Notes: generated by a model from the sequence alone, not told the origin. A stretch of 56,331 bases of DNA from Ruminococcus sp. (GCA_015066665.1 SVNX01000015.1:1-56331), one strand, 5' to 3'. Shown: positions 43,777-52,237, counted from the stretch's first letter. Made by a program: numbers and translations.

Positions 43777-43851
43777 TGGGGTGTCGCCAAGCGGTAAGGC
43801 AGCGGACTCTGACTCCGTTATTCGAGGGTTCAAATCCTTCCACCCCAACCA
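43777..43851 (+). tRNA. tRNA-Gln (anticodon CTG), CCA encoded
   Basis: Acceptor TGGGGTG pairs with CACCCCA. D-arm GCC/GGC, anticodon stem GCGGA/TCCGT with loop CTCTGAC (anticodon CTG, reading CAG), T-arm GAGGG-TTCAAAT-CCTTC, discriminator A, then CCA. All arms fold. Confidence 0.95.
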
Positions 43852-43881
43852 TCTTGGTGTTACAAAAAAGATGACACCACA

Positions 43882-43907
43882 AAAAAGCCCGATTCGTCGG
43901 GCTTTTT
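43882..43907 (+). terminator. Terminator of tRNA-Gln
   Basis: AAAAAGCCCGA pairs with TCGGGCTTTTT around a TTCG tetraloop. Confidence 0.92.
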
Positions 43908-43954
43908 CGCTACCCAAACGACGAAATTTTTTAGTGTAAAACCATAGATGACAT

Positions 43955-43980
43955 TGGGGGTTGAACCGGATTCGAACCCT
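43955..43980 (-). other. tRNA 3'-end-like fragment at the element boundary
   Basis: On the minus strand the segment reads GGGTTCGAATCCGG then TTCAACCCCCA, like a T-arm and acceptor end. The rest of a tRNA is missing and the T-stem does not pair fully. It may be a remnant left by integration near the tRNA-Gln gene. Hypothesis only. Confidence 0.3.
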
Positions 43981-44085
43981 TTTTGAAAGCCCGAAAAGCG
44001 GCTTTGGGAGATCTTCCGGAGAGTGCAGAAGAAAAAATACCCTCAAAGCTCAAAAATTTTTAGAAAAATCATTCACAAACTTTGC

Positions 44086-44142
44086 AAGCTGATTTTGTTG
44101 GTATCTCACAATGATGAGATGCCAAGAAAGTCAGCTTTTTTT
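44086..44142 (+). terminator. Long interrupted hairpin terminator before the element genes
   Basis: AAGCTGA (44086-44092) pairs with TCAGCTT (44131-44137); inside, TTGGTATCTCA pairs with TGAGATGCCAA with one wobble; a T run follows. It would insulate or attenuate the genes starting at 44170. Confidence 0.72.
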
Positions 44143-44169
44143 GTTGCCCAGAGAAAGGAGAGGATGCAC

Positions 44170-45285
44170 ATGAAGAAACTGAAACTCAACTGTCCCCTGC
44201 ACCATAAGGCGTACAGCCATGATACGGTGCAGGTCGAGGTGGAAAAGGTCATCACGCTGTACGGCAGCCGCTTTCAGCAGATGCGGGATCACCCGCTGGA
44301 GGACTGTCCGGAGATTGCCCAGCACAAGGATCTGATGTACATGGCGGAGGGCGTGGCACACTGTTTGCTGTTTGTCGATTCCAAAACCGGCGATGGACTG
44401 CTGGTCGAGGCGGAGGGCTATGACTATGCTCGGAATTCGCATTTCGTTCCGAATGCAAAGGCGATTCTGGAAAACAATGAAATCACCAACGAGGAACGGC
44501 AGCTGCACAGGACGATCATGGCAATGGCAGACAGAGCCGCCGAGCTTGCCCATAAGGGTGAGGAGGATTTTCAGCTCAGCGACCTTCTGATGCACACGGA
44601 AACGGATGTGAATGCTCTGCTCCTGACGGCGGTGGCGGTTGTTCTGCGAGAACGTCAGGACATCGAGAGTGCAAATTTTTCAGTGCTGAACATCCCCTGT
44701 CAGCCCGATCTGAGAGTGAAAGCCAAGCCCACACGGGAAATGAAATTCTTCTCCCCTCTGCACATTGTCCATGAGCCGGATGCAGCGGCATATTCGTGGG
44801 ACGAGCCGATTTCGGAGATGGACTATGAGGAATTGAATGATGCTGAAATGCTCGCCTGCAAGGATGAAATCAACCGATTCATTGAGGAATTTGCAGAACC
44901 GGAGGAAGAAAACCGTGGCTTGATGGTATATTTCAATGGTACGGCAAGCATTGATGAAAAGGTGGTTTCGGCGTTCCCGATGGTCGAGGAAAAGGACGGC
45001 GTGCTGATGGGAGTGCTGTGCTGCCAGATTGCTGCTGATCTCACCGAGGCAGAGCTTGAGGAATTCCGCAGCTGGTGGGAAGGTCAGGCAGCAGACGGCG
45101 TTGGTGAGTCTTTGGAGCAAAGGGAAATCCAAACGGCTGAATTTGGCGGAATTCTGGTGCATTTCTGGGATGACAGCGACGACTGGAAGGTTCAGACGCA
45201 GATGCAGGAGTCGAATCCGGATACAGGCTTTGAGGAAGAAGAAGTCCTTGAAATGGACGATATTTCGATGGGAGGCATGGCATGA
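44170..45285 (+). CDS. Mobile-element accessory protein (DUF6329-like)
   Basis: 371 residues from ATG 44170 (AGGAG nine bases upstream; an ATG two codons earlier is too close). The N-terminal part (LHHKAYSHDTVQVEVEKVI, YGSRFQQMRDHPLEDCPE) resembles a family I know from Clostridial integrative elements as DUF6329. The C-terminal part is very acidic (EEEEVLEMDD). Function unknown. Overlaps the next gene by four bases. Confidence 0.6.
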   Translation: MKKLKLNCPLHHKAYSHDTVQVEVEKVITLYGSRFQQMRDHPLEDCPEIAQHKDLMYMAEGVAHCLLFVDSKTGDGLLVEAEGYDYARNSHFVPNAKAILENNEITNEERQLHRTIMAMADRAAELAHKGEEDFQLSDLLMHTETDVNALLLTAVAVVLRERQDIESANFSVLNIPCQPDLRVKAKPTREMKFFSPLHIVHEPDAAAYSWDEPISEMDYEELNDAEMLACKDEINRFIEEFAEPEEENRGLMVYFNGTASIDEKVVSAFPMVEEKDGVLMGVLCCQIAADLTEAELEEFRSWWEGQAADGVGESLEQREIQTAEFGGILVHFWDDSDDWKVQTQMQESNPDTGFEEEEVLEMDDISMGGMA

Positions 45286-45545
45286 GAGGATTTCCGAGTA
45301 GAGAACAGGTACAGCGTTACAGGGAAATGTACCCCGAAGGGACGCTGATTCAGCTGGATCACATGAACGATCCCTACCCCGTTCCGGCAGGAACTGTGGG
45401 CGAGGTTGTGACAGTGGATGACAGCGGCAATGTGCAGGTTCGCTGGCAAAATGGAAGAACGCTGGCGGTGATCCCTGAAGCGGATCAGTTCCATGTGGTG
45501 GAGAATGAGCAAACAGAAGAAATGGATATGGCGATGAACGGCTGA
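45282..45545 (+). CDS. DUF4314 domain protein
   Basis: 87 residues. An SH3-like stretch GTLIQLDHMNDPYPVPAGTVGEVVTVDDSGNVQVRWQNGRTLAVI is the DUF4314 pattern, common in integrative conjugative elements. Role unknown. ATGA overlap with the previous gene shows coupling. Confidence 0.85.
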   Translation: MRGFPSREQVQRYREMYPEGTLIQLDHMNDPYPVPAGTVGEVVTVDDSGNVQVRWQNGRTLAVIPEADQFHVVENEQTEEMDMAMNG

Positions 45546-45573
45546 GTTTTTAGTGAAACTCAGCTGTTTTTTT
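45541..45573 (+). terminator. Intrinsic terminator overlapping the DUF4314 stop
   Basis: GCTGAGTTT pairs with AAACTCAGC, followed by a T7 run. It includes the stop codon of the DUF4314 gene. Confidence 0.82.
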
Positions 45574-45603
45574 GTATCCGGAAAAAGAGAGAGGAGGAGA
45601 AAT

Positions 45604-46488
45604 ATGCCAAATCATGTAACAAATATCATCAGCTACGAGGGTGACAGAAAGCAGATCGCAGAAATGCTTGAAGCCATCAAGACGGATGAATTCGGCATCG
45701 GAACGCTGGATTTTAACAAAATCATCCCCATGCCTGCGGATATTTTTCGAGGTCCGTTGGGTGAAAAGGAAATGAAGCAGTACGGCAAAAATAATTGGTA
45801 CGACTGGTCGCTCGGTAATTGGGGAACGAAATGGAATGCGTATGGCTATGATAAATGCATGGATTACAGTCAGAGTAATCGCCTGTGGTTTCAGACCGCA
45901 TGGTCTGCTCCCCATGTCATTCTGCAAAGGCTTTCGGAAATGTATCCCGAAATTGAGTTCAAGCACCGGTGGGCTGATGAGGATATTGGTCGAAACTGCG
46001 GAAAGCACAATTATTTCGGCGGAGAACGCACGGAGGAATACTATCCCGAAAGCGAATTTGACCGCATCCGCTTTGCAGCCGAGGTGCTTGAGGTGGGTAC
46101 GGAGGATTATGGGCTTTACCTCAACGCCTCCAATACAGGCTTCATATATCTGCCGGAGGAAGAATTTGAGGTGATTGAGGTTGCGGGGCAGGTCGCTCTG
46201 TTTACCGAAAATCGCTATATTGATGCGGAAATCCCGATGGGACTGCACTGCTATCAGCTGCGGCATTCCGATTATGGTGCGAATTTTGTTTCTCTGGAAC
46301 ACAGAGTGGGTGTGAATTTTGGCGGCACGGTCATCACTAAGGAATGCATCGATCTTGGCAGAGAGCAGTGTCTGACATTTGATGAAGAAAGCTCCCCGAA
46401 TTTCCTTTCGGAACGCTGTCAGATGGATGCGTTTATGATTGAGGATTTCGGGCAGGAAGAAACAATGGAGATGGAGGTGATCACATGA
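45604..46488 (+). CDS. YubB-like protein with C-terminal LPD28-like domain
   Basis: 294 residues from ATG 45604 (GAGGAG upstream). The N-terminal part (MPNHVTNIISYEGD; WGTKWNAYG; WSAPHVILQRLSEMYPEIEF) matches the YubB/DUF1281 ferredoxin-like fold of plasmids and phages. The C-terminal part (LHCYQLRHSDYGANF, VNFGGTVIT) resembles LPD28, a domain of large polyvalent mobile-element proteins. Function not established. Overlaps the next gene by four bases. Confidence 0.75.
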   Translation: MPNHVTNIISYEGDRKQIAEMLEAIKTDEFGIGTLDFNKIIPMPADIFRGPLGEKEMKQYGKNNWYDWSLGNWGTKWNAYGYDKCMDYSQSNRLWFQTAWSAPHVILQRLSEMYPEIEFKHRWADEDIGRNCGKHNYFGGERTEEYYPESEFDRIRFAAEVLEVGTEDYGLYLNASNTGFIYLPEEEFEVIEVAGQVALFTENRYIDAEIPMGLHCYQLRHSDYGANFVSLEHRVGVNFGGTVITKECIDLGREQCLTFDEESSPNFLSERCQMDAFMIEDFGQEETMEMEVIT

Positions 46489-46622
46489 CCTATCTTTTCA
46501 TCGGTATGCTTCTCGGCATGATTGTCGGGCTTGCCATCGGCAGCCTTGCGGCGATTGTGAAGTATACGGACTATGAAATCAAGCGGCTGAAGAAGGAGCT
46601 TGCAGAAAAAGAAACGTCCTGA
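46485..46622 (+). CDS. Small single-pass membrane protein
   Basis: 45 residues. A Gly-rich helix MTYLFIGMLLGMIVGLAIGS, then a charged coil (YEIKRLKKELAEKE). Similar in style to the DUF3789 proteins of such elements. ATGA overlap with the previous gene supports translation. Confidence 0.7.
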   Translation: MTYLFIGMLLGMIVGLAIGSLAAIVKYTDYEIKRLKKELAEKETS

Positions 46623-46639
46623 TTCAGCCTAAACCCGTA

Positions 46640-46660
46640 TCCTGCCCTATAACGGGCAGG
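46640..46660 (+). other. Short GC hairpin before the Dam gene
   Basis: CCTGCCC pairs with GGGCAGG around TATAAC; no T run. It may influence translation or mRNA stability of the downstream methylase. Confidence 0.4.
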
Positions 46661-46685
46661 ACTGCCTTTGCAGGGGGTGTGAGCG

Positions 46686-47519
46686 ATGAATAGTTTTATC
46701 CCGTGGACGGGCGGAAAGAAGAATCTCCGTGAAGCGGCGGTGCTTCGTTTTCCGCTGAAATATGAACGATATATCGAGGTATTCGGTGGCGGCGGCTGGG
46801 TGCTGTTCCACAAGCCGCAGACTCCATTCGAGGTGCTGAACGATGTCAACAGCAACCTCACGAATCTGTACCGCTGTGTGCGTGAGCAGCCGGAGGAACT
46901 CAAGAAACAGCTGGAATACGTTGTGAATTCCCGTGAGGACTTTGAGAGGATCGCCAGTCTGCACAAAAACGGGCTTCTGCCGCAGTACGGTGACTGCGAC
47001 AGGGCGGTGAAGTTTTACCAGCTGATCCGTGGCAGCTATGCCAATAATCTGCGGTGTTTCAGTGCGAAGCCGCATTCCTATTGGTCGGATTTTCCGCTGA
47101 TTGACATGGCGGCGGAACGCCTGCAGCGAGTTATTATCGAGAACAAGGATTTCGAACAGCTCATCCGGCAGTACGACCGTCCGGTAAGCTTTTTCTATTG
47201 CGATCCGCCGTATTTTTCGACGGAGCATTACTACCATGACGCACCGTTCGGAACGGAGGATCACCAGCGGCTGCGTGACACGCTGCTGGGATGTCAGGGA
47301 AAATTTCTGGTATCCTACAACGACTGTCCCGAAATCCGGCAGCTCTGGGCGAGGGACGGCATCTGGATTGAGCCGATTCTTCGGACGAACAATCTGAAGC
47401 AGAAGTATGAGAAGGGCAGCGTTTACCCCGAATTGTTCATTTCCAATTACGATACAAGCGAAAGAGAAAAAATGGGGCTTCAGCTTTCATTTTTTGATGA
47501 GAACGGAGGATTTTTCTAA
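46686..47519 (+). CDS. D12-class DNA adenine methylase
   Basis: 277 residues. PWTGGKKNL and VFGGGGWVLF form the SAM site and CDPPYFSTEHYY is the catalytic DPPY motif of Dam-type N6-adenine methylases. No restriction enzyme lies beside it, so it is an orphan, typical of mobile elements avoiding host restriction. The recognition sequence cannot be read. Its stop overlaps the next start by one base. Confidence 0.9.
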   Translation: MNSFIPWTGGKKNLREAAVLRFPLKYERYIEVFGGGGWVLFHKPQTPFEVLNDVNSNLTNLYRCVREQPEELKKQLEYVVNSREDFERIASLHKNGLLPQYGDCDRAVKFYQLIRGSYANNLRCFSAKPHSYWSDFPLIDMAAERLQRVIIENKDFEQLIRQYDRPVSFFYCDPPYFSTEHYYHDAPFGTEDHQRLRDTLLGCQGKFLVSYNDCPEIRQLWARDGIWIEPILRTNNLKQKYEKGSVYPELFISNYDTSEREKMGLQLSFFDENGGFF

Positions 47520-47767
47520 TGGCTGGAATTTACAAAATTGATCATGCAAACGATGCAGGGCGTATCGTCCTGCATCTGCTGACAGGACGAGAGATGGAAT
47601 TTGCCATCAGGGATGACGGCGGCAACCCGGAGATGTGGATCTATCCGAAGGATATGACACAGGAAGAAATCTGGGAGATTTGTGACCGGTATCCGAAGTG
47701 CAACAGGTGTCCATTGGACAAGCGGTGTGACCGTGAATTTGGAATGGAGGGAAAAGCGAATGAATGA
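47519..47767 (+). CDS. Hypothetical protein with C-terminal Cys cluster
   Basis: 82 residues. Small basic/acidic domain ending CNRCPLDKRC, a possible metal site. Translationally coupled at both ends (TAATGG upstream; overlap downstream). I do not recognise the family. Confidence 0.65.
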   Translation: MAGIYKIDHANDAGRIVLHLLTGREMEFAIRDDGGNPEMWIYPKDMTQEEIWEICDRYPKCNRCPLDKRCDREFGMEGKANE

Positions 47768-48581
47768 GATGAAAGTGTTTGAGAACAGCGAATTTGGCTG
47801 TCTGGAGGTGTTGTGGGAGGGAGAAAAGGCATATTTTCCTGCAATCAAATGTGCCGAAATTCTGGGATATAGTAATCCCCGTGATGCAATTGTGCGGCAC
47901 TGTAAGGTAGATGGGGTCGTGAAACACGACGTGACCGTTTTGCGGACAAATCAGTATGGAACGAGCGATTATCATACGGTGCAAAAGAAATTTATTTCCG
48001 AAGGAAACCTGTACCGCCTGATTGTCCGTTCCAAACTTGAGGCAGCACAGCGGTTTGAACGCTGGGTGTTTGACGAGGTTCTCCCCGACATCCGCAGGCA
48101 GGGCTTCCACATCACAACAGAGGCACTGGAACGACTGCTGTCCGATCCGGAAACTGCAATCCGCACATTTACCGCACTCAAAGAGGAACGTGACAAGAAC
48201 AAAGTCCTGACCGAGGAAAACCGCATCCTTACGCAGAAGTGTGGTTATCTTGACCTCATCACTGCCTGCACGGACGCTGTACCGATCACAGTGATTGCAA
48301 AGGACTACGGCATTTCAGGACGTGAGATGAATCGTCTCCTGCATAATCTGGGTGTGCAGTTCCAGCTGCAGTGCGGCACTTGGGTTTTATATCAGAAATA
48401 CGCCAATCACGGCTACACACGCAGCCGGACAATTGTGTATGACGATGTGCATTGCCGGTCGGCGGTGCATACCTACTGGACGCAGAGAGGGCGGCGGTTC
48501 CTGTACGAATTTCTGAAGGAACGAGGGCATCTTCCGCTGTGCGAGAAAGGGGGTGATGCGGATGAAGATTCTGGTATGTGA
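47760..48581 (+). CDS. Phage antirepressor, BRO-N plus KilAC-like
   Basis: 273 residues. BRO-N domain (about 10-115: EVLWEGEKAYFPAIKCAEILGYSNPRDAI, RLIVRSKLEAAQRFERWVFDEVLP) and a C-terminal KilAC-like domain (ITVIAKDYGISGREMNRLLHNLGVQF, TYWTQRGRRFLYEFL). Such proteins control phage or element gene expression. GGAGGG precedes ATG 47760. Confidence 0.9.
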   Translation: MNEMKVFENSEFGCLEVLWEGEKAYFPAIKCAEILGYSNPRDAIVRHCKVDGVVKHDVTVLRTNQYGTSDYHTVQKKFISEGNLYRLIVRSKLEAAQRFERWVFDEVLPDIRRQGFHITTEALERLLSDPETAIRTFTALKEERDKNKVLTEENRILTQKCGYLDLITACTDAVPITVIAKDYGISGREMNRLLHNLGVQFQLQCGTWVLYQKYANHGYTRSRTIVYDDVHCRSAVHTYWTQRGRRFLYEFLKERGHLPLCEKGGDADEDSGM

Positions 48582-48954
48582 ACCCGAAAAGCCGCCATAT
48601 GTCAAGGAAATTTCCGAGGATGTGTCGGATATGCAGGCAGTGGTCGGTGGCTACATCGAGGCTGTGTACTTTGAGGAAAAAGGTGATGCCCTGATCTTCT
48701 GCAATGACGAATTCCTGCTCAACGGCAGCCAGCCCAACCGGATCGTTGGAGAATTGCTGATTCATGGAACATTTTTCGTGGTCGGTGATACGACAAATTC
48801 GATTGGCGAGCATGTGTCCTGTTCGCTGACGGACGAGCAGATCGAGAAGTATACGGAACAGTTCACACCGATGGTACAGCAGCTTACACCGCAGGAAGTG
48901 CTGGCGATTCTATTCGGAATGGAGGAAGAATCGCAGGATTTCGGCATGATGTAA
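48562..48954 (+). CDS. DUF3846 domain protein
   Basis: 130 residues. MKILVCEPEKPPYVKEI, VVGGYIEAVYF and NPRN-like NGSQPNRIV are the DUF3846 pattern, typical of phages and integrative elements; function unknown. ATG 48562 has AAAGGGGG nine bases upstream. Overlaps the antirepressor gene by 20 bases. Confidence 0.85.
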   Translation: MKILVCEPEKPPYVKEISEDVSDMQAVVGGYIEAVYFEEKGDALIFCNDEFLLNGSQPNRIVGELLIHGTFFVVGDTTNSIGEHVSCSLTDEQIEKYTEQFTPMVQQLTPQEVLAILFGMEEESQDFGMM

Positions 48955-49017
48955 GCTGTCAGCAAAGTGTTATTGTGTATCACCCCAACAATATATTATA
49001 AGGAAAGGATGATTTTC

Positions 49018-49290
49018 ATGAAAATTACCGCAAGCATTAAGCGGGCAACGCCCGCAGGTGAGATGCCGCCTTATGCACTGCGTGCAAGCGGCGGCAGAGG
49101 TTTCCTTGTTGCCGCTTGTGCCGTAGGCACACACCCGTAGGGCGTCCCTTGCGGATAAGGCAACGAATTGCCAGCGGCGGCTCGCCGCTTGAACGCCTAT
49201 GATCTGAAGCTCACACAGGAGCAGGTGTCGGAAATCGAGGTCAGGGCGGATGAAGAAATGGAAGAAGAAATTGAACCGGAGATGATGTAA
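49018..49290 (+). pseudogene. Small acidic-tail gene split by a structured GC-rich insertion
   Basis: ATG 49018 (AAGGAAAGG upstream) reads MKITASIK, then meets TAG at 49138 and TAA at 49156. The same frame resumes as NAYDLKLTQEQVSEIE and ends MM at TAA 49288. About 150 bases (roughly 49042-49191) with hairpins GCGGGC/GCCCGC, AAGCGGC/GCCGCTT, TGCC/GGCA and AGCGGC/GCCGCT separate the two parts. Removing them would restore one short ORF of about 41 codons. The original protein resembles small acidic accessory proteins of such elements. Confidence 0.6.
49042..49191. repeat. Structured GC-rich insertion of about 150 bases
   Basis: Several stem-loops lie close together and the composition differs from the flanks. 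Length is a multiple of three if the boundaries guessed here are right. It may be a small palindromic repeat element or a non-coding RNA-type insertion. Class not recognised. Confidence 0.45.
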
Positions 49291-49365
49291 TGAAATTTAT
49301 TCAGTGGTTCTGCCAGAAAATCAGATCCCCCACTTGTGAAAAAGGTCGAATTTCCTTGAAAAAGC

Positions 49366-49394
49366 TGGACATCTATGCTGAAATGTGGTATGGT
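49366..49394 (+). promoter_or_regulatory. Candidate promoter of the lipoprotein gene
   Basis: TGGACA (49366-49371), 17-base spacer, TATGGT (49389-49394). Weak -10. Confidence 0.4.
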
Positions 49395-49415
49395 GGTGGC
49401 AAAGGAGGGACGCAT

Positions 49416-50264
49416 ATGAAAAGAGCATGTTTCCTTTTTCTGCTACTGATAACGCTGACCGGCTGCAGCGATACTATGGCATATTCGCCGGAGAGAGCGA
49501 CCATCATGCAGACAGAAACCACCACCGAAACAACGGAGAATAGCCAGATAATGGCGGAAACGCAGACAACAGAATTGCCACCGGAAACGGTGACTTCAAC
49601 TGAAATCACACCTGAAACTGTGCCGGAGAGTTTTTCAGCAGCGACAGAATCCGAAGCAACCACCCAGACCTGTGCGGCATCCGCAGAGCCTGCCGAATCG
49701 ATTATTATAACAGAGGCGAAAGAGGCGGAAACGACGCAGGAAACGGTGGTTTACACGGAATCTACGGCTGTGCAGGAAACAACGGTGCAGATCACAAGCC
49801 CAACCGTTGTGACAACGATTTCCACAACCACAACAACCCCCGAAAGCACCACACAAACCACGACAGAACTACCGCAAATTGTGGACATGAACGCACTCAG
49901 CCACCAGATGTGGGTATTCATCACAGAATACAGCATCAACTACAATGCTCTGTTCTCACAGGGAGAAACCTACAGCGGCAGCGAGCTGGATCGTGCAGCG
50001 GCAGCCCTTGCAGATGCAAACGCTATGGGCGGTCGCAACTGCATCGAATATGCCTTGAATGCGTACTTTCTGTACGATGGAGCAGGGCTGGACTGCGGCA
50101 TTGCGTTCGCATCGTATGACGGCTGGTACGGACATGTGGTGAATGTCGTGAAAATCGACGGCATATGGCGGGAATTTGATGCCTCCGCAGGAAAACATGC
50201 GGACAATACCGCCAGCATTATCGAGGCGTTTGACCTATACGAAAACCGGATACAATTGAATTGA
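49416..50264 (+). CDS. Lipoprotein with Thr/Glu-rich stalk and papain-like domain
   Basis: 282 residues from ATG 49416 (AAAGGAGGG). Lipobox LTGC near residue 17. Residues about 25-165 are a low-complexity stalk of Thr, Glu, Ser and Val. The C-terminal domain has Cys (GGRNCIEYALNAYF), His (WYGHVVNVV) and Asp (IWREFDAS) in the order of transglutaminase/papain-like enzymes. It should act outside the cell, tethered to the membrane, possibly on peptidoglycan or protein. Function inferred. Confidence 0.65.
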   Translation: MKRACFLFLLLITLTGCSDTMAYSPERATIMQTETTTETTENSQIMAETQTTELPPETVTSTEITPETVPESFSAATESEATTQTCAASAEPAESIIITEAKEAETTQETVVYTESTAVQETTVQITSPTVVTTISTTTTTPESTTQTTTELPQIVDMNALSHQMWVFITEYSINYNALFSQGETYSGSELDRAAAALADANAMGGRNCIEYALNAYFLYDGAGLDCGIAFASYDGWYGHVVNVVKIDGIWREFDASAGKHADNTASIIEAFDLYENRIQLN

Positions 50265-50271
50265 ACCCAAG

Positions 50272-50300
50272 AAAAGAGGCGAGAAATCGGCTCTTTTTTT
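50272..50300 (+). terminator. Intrinsic terminator after the lipoprotein gene
   Basis: AAAGAG pairs with CTCTTT; inner CGA/TCG with a GAAA tetraloop and one G-G mismatch; T7 run. Confidence 0.78.
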
Positions 50301-50313
50301 GTATCTGTTTGCA

Positions 50314-50340
50314 ATTTCCTCCGCCGCAGGCGGAGGAAAT
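50314..50340. repeat. 27-base perfect GC-rich palindrome
   Basis: ATTTCCTCCGCC (50314-50325), loop GCA, GGCGGAGGAAAT (50329-50340). A 12-bp perfect stem without T run. It lies between the terminator and the next gene and resembles small interspersed palindromes. Confidence 0.6.
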
Positions 50341-50407
50341 GCAGTCATCCAATAAACTCTGAAACTGCCGAAACATCGGCGTTTCTTTATTGCAAAGGAG
50401 AAAATTT

Positions 50408-52237
50408 ATGAAGAAACACAGCATTCTGAAAAGACTCGGCTCCGGCTTCCTCGCCGGACTCTGTGCCGCATCCATGATCGGCACAAATCTCAGCGGCATC
50501 CCCACAGAAGCGGCGGAGTCGACCGAAAATACGGCATTTCCGTCCGCTGATTCTGTCATCGCACAGGCGGCAAACCTCCTCGGTGCTCCCTACAGCTTTG
50601 GCTATAAGGGCTACACCGGCGTGTACTATCAGGGCAGCTATAAGCCGCTGACCGAGGAATACATCCGCACACAGGGCATCGACTGCTCCGGACTTGTGTA
50701 TTACACGCTCACCCACCTCGGCTACAGCACATCCGGCTTTGACTGGAACAATCCTGTGCCGGTTGACACTGTGCATTGGCTGTCGATGGACAAAGACTGC
50801 ACCATCACTTATGGCGGTGTTACGTCAAAACTGGATATTGAGAAGCAGAATATCAAGACGGAGGAGCATCCCTATTGGGAGTGTGCGGATGGCTCGACCA
50901 TTACCGCTGGCTCGGTCGTTGTGTCTGAAACGAAAGACATCAACCATGCCTGGATCTATATGGGTGAGTTTGAAAACCGTGACGCAGTTGTGCAGTATCT
51001 TCGCAGTATCGGCGTTTCTGAACATCTGATCAACGACAAAACCGTCGGCAGCGGCAATGGTTCCGGCGGAAAGCACTGGAGAATCGAATCCAACGGCTCG
51101 CAGGGCGTTGTCATCAATAACAACACGGACGGCAAGAATACTTCCGCCCTGAACACCTCCGCATTCCGCATCGCACAGGCAGATGTGCAGTTTACGCTGT
51201 GTAAGGTGGATGCCGAAACGAGCATGGCAATCGGCAAAAGCAGCGTGGACGGCTCGACCGCAGTATACGGGATTTATTCCGATAATGCGTGCAAAAATAA
51301 GGTCGCTGAAATCACCATCGGCGAGGATGGCATGGGCAGCGTCAAGCTGAAAAGCGGCACTTATTACGCAAAGGAAATTTCCGCCCCGACCGGATATGCA
51401 CTGGATGAAACCGTCTACACCCTCTCCGGCAGCGGCATAACAACTGTGAAGGAATCCCCCTCCTACGGCAAAATTTTGATCAACAAGACCGCAGAGGACG
51501 GCGTTATCGGCGGCAGAACGTTTGAGGTTGTGAATAACACCACCGGCGAACGCTGGACGGAGGTCACAAATGAAAACGGCGTGGCAGTGTTCGGTGATGA
51601 TGCGGATGAACGCCTGCTGGTTTATGATGTCAGAAATGCCGGAACTGCGTGCGATTACACCATTTCCGAGGTGAATGTGGACAGCCGCTACAACGTCCCG
51701 AAGGCACAGAATGTAAGCCTTGCAAACGGCACGGTTGACCTGACGGTGACAGCGGCGTTTGTCAATGAGCTGAAAACCGGTGGTCTGAAGATCAACAAGC
51801 TGTCCGAGGACGGACAGAACGGCGACAGAACATTCACTGTGACGGGCGGCGGCAACAGCTACACCATCACCACCGGTGCGGACGGAACGGCGATTTTTAG
51901 CGATATTCCGGTATTTGACAGCAATAATGAGAAGATCGTGTACACCATTTCCGAGCAGGATGTGCCGGTGCGTTATGTTGTTCCTGCCGACCAGACCGCA
52001 ACGCTGACAGCGGATGAGGAAGATGTGACAGAGGGTAAAGAGAAAACGCAATACCAGATCCGCTGTCCCGTCTGCGACGGGCGGCTTTGTGATGTGGTGA
52101 CGGATCAGGAATTGGCATTTCCGCTGTATCCGCCATCGTGTGCTTTGGTAATCAAATGCTGGAAATGCCGCAAAAAAGTAAATATCGTAGAAGTAAACTT
52201 ATCCAGTCCCATTTATCATCATAGGCAGAATCCCTAA
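50408..52237 (+). CDS. NlpC/P60-like surface protein with SpaA domains, chimeric zinc-ribbon end
   Basis: 609 residues from ATG 50408. Signal peptide to about residue 35. NlpC/P60-like domain about 45-235 with Cys93 (GIDCSGLVYYTL) and His in INHAWIYMGEF. Three prealbumin-like SpaA/Cna-B repeats (about 254-545) follow, each with EI/EV...Y pattern such as KEISAPTGYALDE. No LPXTG or membrane anchor follows; after ADEEDVTEG the frame enters a zinc ribbon (IRCPVCDGRLCD, IKCWKCRKK) typical of small phage proteins. The ORF therefore looks like a truncated wall protein fused to a second gene. Confidence 0.75.
   Translation: MKKHSILKRLGSGFLAGLCAASMIGTNLSGIPTEAAESTENTAFPSADSVIAQAANLLGAPYSFGYKGYTGVYYQGSYKPLTEEYIRTQGIDCSGLVYYTLTHLGYSTSGFDWNNPVPVDTVHWLSMDKDCTITYGGVTSKLDIEKQNIKTEEHPYWECADGSTITAGSVVVSETKDINHAWIYMGEFENRDAVVQYLRSIGVSEHLINDKTVGSGNGSGGKHWRIESNGSQGVVINNNTDGKNTSALNTSAFRIAQADVQFTLCKVDAETSMAIGKSSVDGSTAVYGIYSDNACKNKVAEITIGEDGMGSVKLKSGTYYAKEISAPTGYALDETVYTLSGSGITTVKESPSYGKILINKTAEDGVIGGRTFEVVNNTTGERWTEVTNENGVAVFGDDADERLLVYDVRNAGTACDYTISEVNVDSRYNVPKAQNVSLANGTVDLTVTAAFVNELKTGGLKINKLSEDGQNGDRTFTVTGGGNSYTITTGADGTAIFSDIPVFDSNNEKIVYTISEQDVPVRYVVPADQTATLTADEEDVTEGKEKTQYQIRCPVCDGRLCDVVTDQELAFPLYPPSCALVIKCWKCRKKVNIVEVNLSSPIYHHRQNP

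Noticed and set aside
49042..49191. CRISPR-like or group II intron explanation for the GC-rich insertion
   Set aside because: No regular direct repeats with spacers and far too short for a group II intron; no reverse transcriptase.
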